A stretch of DNA of 40,079 nucleotides from a virus. The stretch covers positions 1-40,079 of the IMG/VR virus record IMGVR_UViG_3300033149_007553; one strand, 5' to 3'. Below are positions 1 to 8,413 of this stretch, piece after piece; the first letter of the stretch is position 1, and each line of letters begins with the position of its first letter. The notes beneath the pieces were generated by a model. That model ran no database searches. It saw nothing but the letters and a program-made list of their open reading frames with translations, and was not told the DNA's origin. Position numbers and translations under genes: made by a program.

Positions 1-1755
<1,755 letters not shown>

Positions 1756-1866
1756 CGCCGTCTTCCGTGTTTCCGTCCTCCCTGACCACTGAGCCTCACC
1801 CTCGCGGCCGGCTCAAGGGAATTCTGGCGGCAAACGCAAAGTCTTTTGGGAGAACGACATCCGTCA

Positions 1867-2100
1867 TCAGCGGCGGGCTTTGCAGACGTTCGGACAGCCT
1901 GCGGCGATCCACCCGTCGATGGCCTCACGGCTCCATCGGACGAGAGACCCGAGCCTGACAGGCGGCGGGATTCGGCCGTTGTCGACCAGGCGATAGATGG
2001 TCCTTGGCGAGCAGGCCAACAGCGTGGCCACGCCCGTGACGGTGAGCATGACGGGGGCGACGGGCTGCTCCTTCTGGGGGCGAGCATCCTGCTCCTGCAT
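1867..2100 (-). CDS. Excisionase-like helix-turn-helix protein
   Basis: Small DNA-binding protein of the MerR-like/HTH_17 excisionase type. The core reads TVTGVATLLACSPRTIYRLV, followed by a wing with RLGSLVRWSREAIDGW, the standard pattern of these 60-80 residue proteins. The ATG at 2100 is preceded by GGAAGGA at good distance, giving 77 residues. An in-frame TTG at 2148, six bases after GAAGG of the shared 46-bp element, would give 93 residues and is a real alternative. Its position upstream of the integrase on the same strand suggests it controls excision directionality. A role as transcription regulator cannot be excluded. Confidence 0.8.
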   Translation of the reverse strand: MQEQDARPQKEQPVAPVMLTVTGVATLLACSPRTIYRLVDNGRIPPPVRLGSLVRWSREAIDGWIAAGCPNVCKARR

Positions 2101-2154
2101 TTGGCCGATCCTTCCGGGGCTGGGACCACGCTTGCCGACGGCTGCCAATCGCCG

Positions 2155-2200
2155 CCTTCTGTCACCCTCTACATCTGCAGCCGTCCCGGTTTTGTCGCGC
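2155..2200 (-). promoter_or_regulatory. Shared 46-bp bipartite element, copy A
   Basis: Read on the minus strand: GCGCGACA, 13 variable bases, TGCAGATGTAGAGGGTG, three bases, GAAGG. The same blocks with identical spacing recur at 8336-8381 and 25374-25419 on the plus strand. This copy faces the excisionase/integrase genes. The layout resembles a promoter, with an upstream box and a downstream box 17-19 bases later, but the boxes do not match the standard housekeeping consensus. It is proposed as the site of a phage-encoded regulator or sigma factor. Confidence 0.72.
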
Positions 2201-2286
2201 CAAACGTGCGGATCGCAGGCGCAGCCTGCTGGGGAGATCGACGTGGTAGCCTGCCAACGTGCCCCCAACTCCCCCGTTGCCGTTGG

Positions 2287-2300
2287 CGTCAGTACTGACG
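2287..2300. promoter_or_regulatory. 14-bp perfect palindrome
   Basis: CGTCAGTACTGACG reads identically on both strands. It overlaps the stop codon of the metallopeptidase gene and lies about 90 bases upstream of copy A of the shared element, the promoter side for excisionase and integrase. It could be an operator for a dimeric regulator; nothing else supports this. Confidence 0.35.
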
Positions 2301-3206
2301 CGGCGGGCGGCAGTCGCTCAGTTCACCTTCGGGGGCGGTGAGGAACACGAGCAGATGCCGGGCGTACGGGATAACCGCGTAGTGCTCCCTGACGCTGATC
2401 CGATGGTCGGTCTCGACCCAGTCCGCCATCATGCCCAGACCGGAGCCGCACTGCCATTGAGAGAAGTCGGGGGCCTCACCAAGAAAACCACGGGCATCCC
2501 GCGATCGGAATTGCCCGTACAGCCGCCAGTACGCCCCGACATTCGCGAACGCTTCCGATACCCACCCCCAACGGATGCCGAGCTTCCCCTCGTTCTCAGC
2601 GACGGAGAAGACCGCGCAGGGGAAATCGGAGAGCCTCGTCCATCTAACCATCATGCTCGTGAGCGAGATCTGGAAGTCGCGTGCCACGTAGCGGATGTCA
2701 TCAAGGCTGGGCTCCTCACCGACCTCGCGATTGACAATCGGCGCCAGCAGAGACGACGGCATCAAGAGGCCGGCAGCAAATGAATCCGCCTCGAGCTCCA
2801 TCACCATCTCGCAGTAGGACTCGGTGTAGCATGTATACGCTTGGCCGCCTCTCTGCAGGTGATGACGGTGGCGATCCATGAAGTAATGCCCGAGTTCATG
2901 CGCGATCGTGAACCGCACCTTGGGGCAGTGATCGCCGTCATAGTGGCAGATGCGGTCGTAACGCGTGTTGTAGGCGAGGAGAAAGCGGTCGCGCTGAGTC
3001 GCCTTCCTGCGCGGGCAGTAACTCAGCCTGCCATCGAACCTGTCACCGAGGTCGGCGCCCTTCAGGAAGATGACAGGCTCCGCCGCCGCGATGGCGAAGG
3101 GATCAATGGGGTAGTCCGAGCAGCCGAGGATCGCAGCGATTCCCTCGCCCTGGTCGTTTGCCCAGTCGCGGTGGCCCCGCAGCTCCTTCCAGGTAGGCCT
3201 ATGCAT
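2289..3206 (-). CDS. ImmA/IrrE-family metallo-endopeptidase
   Basis: Zinc-dependent peptidase of 305 residues. The HExxH motif is seen as FTIAHELGHYF (about 99-109), with the downstream acidic ligand in MELEADSFAAGLLMP (about 136-150), the standard ImmA/IrrE core. A C-terminal domain of about 150 residues follows. Known family members cleave phage or ICE repressors (ImmA) or DdrO (IrrE). Here no cognate HTH repressor adjoins it. The upstream genes are an acidic small protein and an ECF sigma factor, so the likely substrate is one of those (inference). The start ATG at 3206 overlaps the preceding gene by eight bases (ATGCATAG), implying translational coupling. Confidence 0.88.
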   Translation of the reverse strand: MHRPTWKELRGHRDWANDQGEGIAAILGCSDYPIDPFAIAAAEPVIFLKGADLGDRFDGRLSYCPRRKATQRDRFLLAYNTRYDRICHYDGDHCPKVRFTIAHELGHYFMDRHRHHLQRGGQAYTCYTESYCEMVMELEADSFAAGLLMPSSLLAPIVNREVGEEPSLDDIRYVARDFQISLTSMMVRWTRLSDFPCAVFSVAENEGKLGIRWGWVSEAFANVGAYWRLYGQFRSRDARGFLGEAPDFSQWQCGSGLGMMADWVETDHRISVREHYAVIPYARHLLVFLTAPEGELSDCRPPRQY

Positions 3207-3570
3207 TTTCGTCGTCCACGTCGTTCTCCTCCCCGTCCTCAAGCGCTTCCTCTTCCATCTCCTCCAACAGCTTCTCGATCTCCGGTGGCATCTCCTCGTT
3301 GCGGTTGCGGTAGAGGGCAAGTTCCGCAGCAGGGAGGCCCGCTTCCGCATCGTCCGTCCTGCTCACACCGTGCCCGGCCTGGGCATCGGCCAATGGCTCT
3401 TCACCGCGGACCTTGCGCAGCATGCGCTGAATCGTGGCCTCCGGCAGCGCTTCGCCCCCGATAGCGTCCAGCATGGCGTCGATCTCCTCTGGCGTCTCCG
3501 GCCTGAGCCCCCTGGGCACGATGGCCTTGAAAAGGAGTTCGTTGAGTTCTCTGTCCGTATATTCAGCCAT
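3199..3570 (-). CDS. Acidic small protein between ECF sigma and ImmA; possible sigma partner
   Basis: A 123-residue protein with no domain I recognise. It begins MAEYTDRELNELLFKAI, has a helical middle (DAMLDAIGGEALPEA, TIQRMLRKVRGEEPL) and ends in a very acidic tail of about 30 residues rich in Glu and Asp. The start at 3570 was chosen because the upstream extension of the frame only shadows the sigma gene. It sits 10 bases after the ECF sigma gene and overlaps the metallopeptidase gene, so the three are an operon. Its place suggests an anti-sigma factor or protease-sensitive regulator, which is inference; no membrane segment or zinc motif typical of known anti-sigmas is visible. Confidence 0.75.
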   Translation of the reverse strand: MAEYTDRELNELLFKAIVPRGLRPETPEEIDAMLDAIGGEALPEATIQRMLRKVRGEEPLADAQAGHGVSRTDDAEAGLPAAELALYRNRNEEMPPEIEKLLEEMEEEALEDGEENDVDDENA

Positions 3571-3580
3571 GGTTGTGCAC

Positions 3581-4210
3581 CTAGCGTTCTGTGCCGCTGA
3601 AGCCGCGTTCCGCGAGTTTCCGCCGAAGTGCATCCCTGCCGCGCTTTCGGTACTGCCGGATCGTTCCCGCTGGTATGCCGCCGAGGATCCTGCCCAGCTC
3701 CGCGGCTGGCATCTCCGCCGTCGCTCCCGCGTCTTCGAGCAGGACCTTTCGGTGCGCCTCCGGCAACTCCCGAAGGGCCTCTCGTAGGGCGACCAAGACC
3801 GGCGTTTCTGGGTCCTCAGGTGCTCGGGTCCCGGACTTCTTCTTTGGGGCGGCAAGGTTCTTGAGGTAGTCGTCGCTGACCTGGCGTTCCTGGCACATCG
3901 TTTTGAAGCGTCTGGTCTTCGGGCGATCCAACAACAGGTTCTTCGCGATCTTGAAGAGGTAGCTTCTCACACTGCCCTTGGAGTCATCGTACTGCTCCCG
4001 TTTCTCCCAAAGCCGCATGATGGCCTCGCAGACGATGTCCTCCGCGTCTTCTCGCGTGAGGCGGAACGGAAGCGAGAGCAGCCAGGCCTGGATCGCGGGG
4101 GCGTAGTTCCTGACGATGTCATCGTAGACTGACTCATCCCCGCAGATGATCTTGAGTGCGATGTCTTCGTGGAGATCCGTATCCGTACTTCTTGCTGTCG
4201 CGTCGTCCAT
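3581..4210 (-). CDS. ECF-type RNA polymerase sigma factor
   Basis: A 209-residue sigma factor with only regions 2 and 4. Region 2 spans about 25-105 (EDAEDIVCEAIMRLWEKRE, then SVRSYLFKIAKNLLLDRPK, the region 2.3/2.4 pattern). Region 4 spans about 140-205 (LRELPEAHRKVLLEDA, then the HTH ELGRILGGIPAGTIRQYRKR). A basic linker with APKKKSGTRAPEDPE separates them. It is the first gene of a three-gene operon with an acidic protein and an ImmA-type peptidase, downstream of the 4238-4322 inverted repeats. It could drive its own operon, as many ECF factors do. Its target promoters are not identified here. Confidence 0.9.
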   Translation of the reverse strand: MDDATARSTDTDLHEDIALKIICGDESVYDDIVRNYAPAIQAWLLSLPFRLTREDAEDIVCEAIMRLWEKREQYDDSKGSVRSYLFKIAKNLLLDRPKTRRFKTMCQERQVSDDYLKNLAAPKKKSGTRAPEDPETPVLVALREALRELPEAHRKVLLEDAGATAEMPAAELGRILGGIPAGTIRQYRKRGRDALRRKLAERGFSGTER

Positions 4211-4237
4211 CCTGGCTTACCCTTGCGTCCGCCTCGG

Positions 4238-4322
4238 GTCGTAAGCACATACGACTAGGCGTTACAGATAGGTCGCTCCGGTTCGGGCGGCAGACCGCCA
4301 AGAGCTGTAACGGCTAGTCGTA
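4238..4322. promoter_or_regulatory. Large dyad in the divergent promoter region
   Basis: Left arm TACGACTAGGCGTTACAG (4250-4267) and right arm CTGTAACGGCTAGTCGTA (4305-4322) are inverted copies matching at 17 of 18 positions, 37 bases apart. A further GTCGTA at 4238-4243 forms a smaller dyad with TACGAC at 4250-4255. The region separates the minus-strand ECF sigma operon (start 4210) from the plus-strand DUF2188 gene (start 4492), so it is the natural place for divergent promoters and their operators. The symmetry suggests the same regulator or sigma factor acts in both directions. Confidence 0.65.
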
Positions 4323-4491
4323 ACTGTCAGTGAGGAGACGGTGTGGCAAGATGGTCTCGCCCCATCGATTCTACCTGAAGTCGGCTTGGCCGCAAGGGGG
4401 CGGCCAATTCGACCAACGACAAGACGGACCGACGAAGGCTGGCCGATGGGGCGCGTACACAACGTAAGCCACACGACCAAGGAGTGTTATC

Positions 4492-4719
4492 ATGGCAGCG
4501 AAATCGCATCATGTTGTACCAGACCCGCGTGGCGGATGGAATATTCGCCGAGGCGGCGCTGATCGCATCAGCGGGCACTTCCAGACCAAGGCCGACGCCG
4601 TGGACGCCGCCAGGGAGATCAGCCGGAACCAAGGGACCGAGCTGTTCATCCACGGTCAGAACGGCCAGATCCAGGCCCGCGATAGCCACGGGAACGACCC
4701 CTTCCCGCCCAAGGGATAG
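4492..4719 (+). CDS. DUF2188 domain protein
   Basis: A 75-residue protein matching the DUF2188 pattern almost end to end: HHVVPDPRGGWNIRRGGADR, SGHFQTKADAVDAARE and GTELFIHGQNGQIQARDSHG. The family is widespread in bacteria and phages and has no established function. AAGGAG lies seven bases before the ATG. It is a single-gene unit divergent from the ECF sigma operon, with a GC-rich hairpin just downstream. It may be a lysogenic accessory gene; no function is inferred. Confidence 0.9.
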   Translation: MAAKSHHVVPDPRGGWNIRRGGADRISGHFQTKADAVDAAREISRNQGTELFIHGQNGQIQARDSHGNDPFPPKG

Positions 4720-4736
4720 CGGCCGTCCCTGAACAT

Positions 4737-4778
4737 GCTGGCGTCGCGGGGATAGCGAGAGCCCTCGCGGTCGCCAGC
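4737..4778 (+). terminator. GC-rich hairpin after the DUF2188 gene
   Basis: GCTGGCG (4737-4743) pairs with CGCCAGC (4772-4778), and the inner CGCGGGG pairs partly with CCCTCGCG. No T-run follows. The rest of 4720-5093 holds no gene I can support; it presumably contains the promoter of the 5094 cassette, but no convincing promoter boxes were found. Confidence 0.4.
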
Positions 4779-5093
4779 GCGCCTGGGACCCGGCGGCCGT
4801 CATCATCCTGGACGACAGATTAGGCTGCGGCGAGGGCGATCGAGTCGGCTGGAACAGATCTTGACGGACCGAGCAGCCATCTAGGCAGGCGTAAGCCCGC
4901 CGGAACCTGACCATGGCAGGTTGCTTGGCGACGGTTACGTCGTAGAAAATACTGGTATGGACATGCGTTAGGTCTTGGGCGCCAGCGATGGCGCGCCATT
5001 TGCACATATGGTTCAAGGCAGGGCCACGGACCGGTCCTGTCAACCGTACAAACCTCGGCTGCCGGCATCGTAGGCCGGTGCATGGAGGCCCTC

Positions 5094-6275
5094 ATGGCCA
5101 GCACGTTCACTCCGCATCGTATCTCCTCGCCGCTGATTCTCGAACGCCTCGATCCGAAGGTCCTCTATCGGCTGCTCAAGAAGTACCAGACGTTCTTCGC
5201 GGCCGAGAAGGTCATGCCGGTGTCGCCGGGCAAGGTCGATTACGACCGACTGGCGCTTGTTCTGGCCGTGCCCACTGAGCAGATGCCCGGCCACCTGATG
5301 GCCGACCTATTCTACTGGGACGAGGTCGCCGAGATGGGGCAGATCGAGGACCTGAACGAGATCGCCGACAGGCACGGGATCACCTATGGCGACAAGGTCA
5401 CCATCGAGGAGGCGGCGCTGCTGGTGCGGATGGGCGCGCCGGAGGCCCTCGAAGACCTTCACGCCGTCTACCACGCCCACGGCCTGCTGCGGAAGAAGAA
5501 GCGTTTCTTGTCCTACTTCGCCACGGTAAAGCAGTTACCCACATGGCGCAGGCCTGCCCAGAAGGCCTTGGACTCGTTAGCGCTGGACATGGACATGTGG
5601 TACGACGCCCAGAAGAAGGGCCGGGGCACGCGCGTGTCGGTCATCGAAAAGACGGATGCCGCGTGGGTCATCGTGCGGCACGGAGGCACGTTCAAGCGCG
5701 AGAACGCTCTCGAGAACGGCGAGCCGCGGATCGTCTTCTACCGCCCGGAGGCCTACGACCTGCTCATCTACTACCACCAGCAGGGCGAGCTGGCCATCTA
5801 CAACGACAGCAGGGGCGCGAAGGAGCGGCGGGCCTACTGCACGTATCTGGGCAAGAACCTGTTTGGCGACCCGGATTTCTTCGAGCGGGCTGACGCCAAG
5901 AAGTACACGTTGGAACCACTCCGCACCAAGGGCCGGGCGGCGATGGACTGCACCGAGGTACCCGGACTCGATGCGGCCCGGCTGACCCATCTCCGGTACC
6001 AGTTCAACGGGCCTAACCAGCACTGCGTGATACACAGGGCCGCGGACGTTTTCGCCGGGCTGGAGGATCTGGGCGATCAGATTCCCGAGGAGGCCGAGCT
6101 GGTGTGCATGGGCGTGAAGCTGACGCCGAAGGGCGGGCTGGGCGGCGAGAGAACCGTCAAGCTCTACGCCCCGAACGTCTCGGTCTACGACCATGAATCC
6201 GATGCGGAGTTCGCCCACCAATTCCTCGTCACCCAGGGGTTCATCCTCCCGCGGAACGGAGCCGGGCACCCGTGA
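5094..6275 (+). CDS. Protein of unknown function, first gene of an isolated two-gene cassette
   Basis: A 393-residue cytoplasmic protein without signal peptide or membrane segments. The N-terminal part (about 1-60) contains LERLDPKVLYRLLKKYQTFF and a conserved-looking VDYDRLALVL. A middle helical region is followed by a beta-rich C-terminal half. From memory its start resembles unnamed bacterial proteins beginning with a LLxxYxxFF...DYDxLAxVL pattern, but I cannot assign a family. The ATG at 5094 is chosen over 5082 because GGAGG sits five bases before it. The stop overlaps the GTG of the next gene by four bases (GTGA), so the two are translationally coupled. The location between lysogeny and replication blocks, with its own terminator, is typical of phage-borne accessory (moron) or defence genes. 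Confidence 0.8.
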   Translation: MASTFTPHRISSPLILERLDPKVLYRLLKKYQTFFAAEKVMPVSPGKVDYDRLALVLAVPTEQMPGHLMADLFYWDEVAEMGQIEDLNEIADRHGITYGDKVTIEEAALLVRMGAPEALEDLHAVYHAHGLLRKKKRFLSYFATVKQLPTWRRPAQKALDSLALDMDMWYDAQKKGRGTRVSVIEKTDAAWVIVRHGGTFKRENALENGEPRIVFYRPEAYDLLIYYHQQGELAIYNDSRGAKERRAYCTYLGKNLFGDPDFFERADAKKYTLEPLRTKGRAAMDCTEVPGLDAARLTHLRYQFNGPNQHCVIHRAADVFAGLEDLGDQIPEEAELVCMGVKLTPKGGLGGERTVKLYAPNVSVYDHESDAEFAHQFLVTQGFILPRNGAGHP

Positions 6276-7537
6276 TCCGGTTGGACGGGTTCTGGGACTT
6301 GATCTCGTACCGGCCCGGCCTGGCGGCCGGTGCCGACGAATGGAGGCGAGCTCTCGGGGACCGTGGTTGGCGAGCTCTTCATGGGCAGCTGTTCGTCGGC
6401 GATGGGGTCGTCCGCACATGCGCTCGTTCCGATGGTCGGGCGTTCCGCGTTGTGCCCATGTCGGGGGGCGCGTACGCCCTCGTCTGCCCTGTGACCGGTA
6501 ACGTCGAGCAGGTTGGCCTGGCTGAACCGGATGTCAGGGCGTTCCGGTTGAACGTCACGGCACTGCGGTCCGAGGTTGCTGAGGCCCTGGGGGTCACGCC
6601 CGATCCGCAGCCGGTGTGGGAGGCGCCTCGTGCGTTCCCGCTTGGGACATGGGCCCCCATCCCCGGTGCGAACATTCCTGCATTCATGATGTTGCCGCCA
6701 ACGGCACGGCTGCTGAGGTCGGAGGTCTCCCGGCTCCTGATCGAGTGCGACCGAGGGTTCCTCCTCTTCGTACCGAAACAGCCCAAGCTGCCGAGCTCGC
6801 TTCGGGCCCAACTCGATCGTCAAGGGGCAGCGATCATTCCGCTGGCAGAGACCGTCGTATGCGACTCCGCGGGGCGATTCTCGGCGTCGTCTTCCTGGGG
6901 AACCTATCAGAACGCCTACTGCCAACGGCATATGGCTGACCAGATGGTCCCGGCGGAGCCGGAATATCAGTTCGCCAAGCGCGGGATGTGGGCACTGCGG
7001 TTCGCCGGCAAGGCCACCTATCTGGGGGGTGATCTGAAGGGCGCCGCCTTCATCCATCATCTAATCCGACATCAGGGGCAGGAAATCCATGTGATCCGCC
7101 TGATGGCCGACGTCGCCGGTGCAGAGCGCGCCCAAGCCACTGCCGAGGCGGAGGGGCTGGAGTTTGCTGCGAGCAACGGCGGCGACCTCGTGGACGAGAA
7201 GACGATCCGCGAATGTCGGGAGAGGTATGAGGAGCTTGAGGCCGAGCGGGAGGAGGCCCGTCGAGCGGGCGACAAGGCACGACTCGCGCGCATCCAGGAA
7301 GAGGTCGGGAAGATCGCGGCGTACCTGTCCAACTCACTGGGCCTCGGAGGTCGGTCTCGCAAGGCCATTGATGATGTCTCCAAGGTCCGACGGCGGATCG
7401 CCCGCGTTATCAACATCACTATCGACAAGATCGAGGAGAACGACCCCGATCTCGCTACTCACCTTCGAAACTCGATAAGGACCCATATCAACATGTGTTA
7501 CGCGCCCGACCGTCCCGTGCACTGGGCGCTGGAATGA
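6272..7537 (+). CDS. Protein of unknown function with a conserved C-terminal regulatory-type module
   Basis: A 421-residue protein starting with GTG at 6272. The N-terminal half (about 1-215) is not recognised. The C-terminal half has two parts: RFAGKATYLGGDLKGAAFIH...GQEIHV (about 230-275), and a helical, charged segment with YEELEAEREEARRAGDKARL, a LGLGGRSRKA turn, RIARVINITIDKIEE and HLRNSIRTHINMCYAPD. From memory this arrangement (YRxRLxEL...GD..RA...LGLGGRxR...I.TG..C.Y.P) ends many uncharacterised bacterial signalling ATPases and regulators, often with a winged-helix-like fold. It may form a complex with the product of the overlapping upstream gene. A strong terminator follows about 100 bases downstream. 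Confidence 0.8.
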   Translation: MIRLDGFWDLISYRPGLAAGADEWRRALGDRGWRALHGQLFVGDGVVRTCARSDGRAFRVVPMSGGAYALVCPVTGNVEQVGLAEPDVRAFRLNVTALRSEVAEALGVTPDPQPVWEAPRAFPLGTWAPIPGANIPAFMMLPPTARLLRSEVSRLLIECDRGFLLFVPKQPKLPSSLRAQLDRQGAAIIPLAETVVCDSAGRFSASSSWGTYQNAYCQRHMADQMVPAEPEYQFAKRGMWALRFAGKATYLGGDLKGAAFIHHLIRHQGQEIHVIRLMADVAGAERAQATAEAEGLEFAASNGGDLVDEKTIRECRERYEELEAEREEARRAGDKARLARIQEEVGKIAAYLSNSLGLGGRSRKAIDDVSKVRRRIARVINITIDKIEENDPDLATHLRNSIRTHINMCYAPDRPVHWALE

Positions 7538-7548
7538 AGAAAAACCTG

Positions 7549-7590
7549 AAGTCACGCCCAACGTGACTTGGTCACGCCGCGTGTGACGCC
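7549..7590. promoter_or_regulatory. Cluster of GTCACG/CGTGAC half-sites
   Basis: AAGTCACG (7549-7556) and CGTGACTT (7562-7569) form a perfect 8-bp inverted repeat with a five-base centre. GGTCACGCC and GTGTGACGCC follow directly, and AAGTCACAC occurs again at 7622. Five related half-sites in about 80 bases between two transcription units suggest an operator. The sites overlap the 3' untranslated region of the 6272 gene and precede the phage sigma gene. Confidence 0.45.
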
Positions 7591-7633
7591 CCGCCGGTGA
7601 AGAGCGAAAGCCGGCGAGGCTAAGTCACACAGC

Positions 7634-7680
7634 AAGGCCCGCTGAAGCGCTCCCGCCGGTGTTCTTCAGCGGGCCTTTTT
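7634..7680 (+). terminator. Strong rho-independent terminator
   Basis: AAGGCCCGCTGAAG (7634-7647) pairs perfectly with CTTCAGCGGGCCTT (7664-7677) around a 16-base loop, and the stem runs into TTTTT (7676-7680). It ends the two-gene cassette and separates it from the phage sigma gene, whose start lies 25-30 bases further on. Confidence 0.85.
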
Positions 7681-7710
7681 CGCGCCCCCGGGCGCGGGAA
7701 AGGCGTGATC

Positions 7711-8349
7711 GTGAAGAACACGGCCTTCGACCGGCGGGCGGTCTCCCCGGACCGCGAAACCCTCCCTTCTCATCCCCAGCAGCAGGTCAGCCAGCCCCCA
7801 GCGGAGCAGCTGATCGACGACTACGCGCTGGAGCGGATCGACTTCCGTGTCCGGCGCCTGGCAATCCAGTTCGACCTGTCTGAAGACGAGCAAGAGGACT
7901 ACCGCCACGACATGGTGGTGGAGCTGCTCTCGGCGTTCGACCGGTTCGACCCGGGCAAGGCGAAACGCGAGACGTTCGTCAATCGCGTACTGGACAAGTT
8001 CGTCAAGTACGCGACGCGCATCCGGTGCACGCACAAGCGCCGGCCGTGCGACAGCCCGCTCGGCTTCGATGACGTCACCTTGGGCTTCCAGCCCGTGGTG
8101 AACGATCCGCGCTCCGGGCAGATCGACGAGCAGGGCCGCGTGGAGCTCCGCCTGGACATGGAGGACGCATTGGCCCGCATGCCCGAGCGGCTCCAGCGGG
8201 TGTGCCGCGTGCTGATGGAGTTCGACCCCGCCGAAGCGGCCGAGCAACTGGGCATCTGTCGCCAGTCCATCTACCGCAACATCGCCGAAATCCGTCCGTA
8301 CTTGGCCGCGGCAGGTCTGAAAATGCCGGGCAACAGCGCGACAGATTGA
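7711..8349 (+). CDS. Phage-encoded sigma-70 family sigma factor
   Basis: About 212 residues; it may start at GTG 7705 or GTG 7711 (the GGGAAAGG upstream suits 7711 better). Region 2 is visible at about 40-110 (EDEQEDYRHDMVVELLSAFDRFDP, then RETFVNRVLDKFVKYATRI). Region 4 is at about 145-205 with an HTH, EAAEQLGICRQSIYRNIAEI. It opens the rightward replication block, and its last codons contain the first box of copy B of the shared element. Phage sigma factors usually redirect host polymerase to phage promoters, so the three shared elements are its likely targets (inference). It differs clearly from the ECF factor at 3581-4210. Confidence 0.86.
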   Translation: MKNTAFDRRAVSPDRETLPSHPQQQVSQPPAEQLIDDYALERIDFRVRRLAIQFDLSEDEQEDYRHDMVVELLSAFDRFDPGKAKRETFVNRVLDKFVKYATRIRCTHKRRPCDSPLGFDDVTLGFQPVVNDPRSGQIDEQGRVELRLDMEDALARMPERLQRVCRVLMEFDPAEAAEQLGICRQSIYRNIAEIRPYLAAAGLKMPGNSATD

Positions 8350-8381
8350 CGCCAGGTGCAGATGTAGAGGGTGCCGGAAGG
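8336..8381 (+). promoter_or_regulatory. Shared 46-bp bipartite element, copy B
   Basis: GCGCGACA (8336-8343), 13 bases, TGCAGATGTAGAGGGTG (8357-8373), three bases, GAAGG (8377-8381). The first box lies within the last codons of the sigma gene. The second ends just before the ribosome site of the RecE-like gene, so it heads the recombination and replication operon. If it is a promoter, the transcript leader is only about 15-25 bases long. Spacing is identical to copies A and C. Confidence 0.75.
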
Positions 8382-8413
8382 GAGCGAAAACCATGGACGA
8401 CACCCTCTACATC
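8361..8413 (+). promoter_or_regulatory. 13-bp perfect inverted repeat around a ribosome site and start codon
   Basis: GATGTAGAGGGTG (8361-8373), the core of the shared element, is perfectly complementary to CACCCTCTACATC (8401-8413), which encodes residues 3 to 7 of the RecE-like protein. The 27-base loop holds GGAAGGGAG and the ATG at 8393. In RNA reading through from the sigma gene this would present the start site in the loop of a 13-bp stem. A transcript starting at copy B itself may lack the left arm. Confidence 0.6.

Noticed and set aside
4780-5093. A gene in the gap before the 5094 cassette
   Set aside because: The frames there lack ribosome sites and motifs; a minus-strand frame of 96 residues and one of 238 residues look like chance frames.
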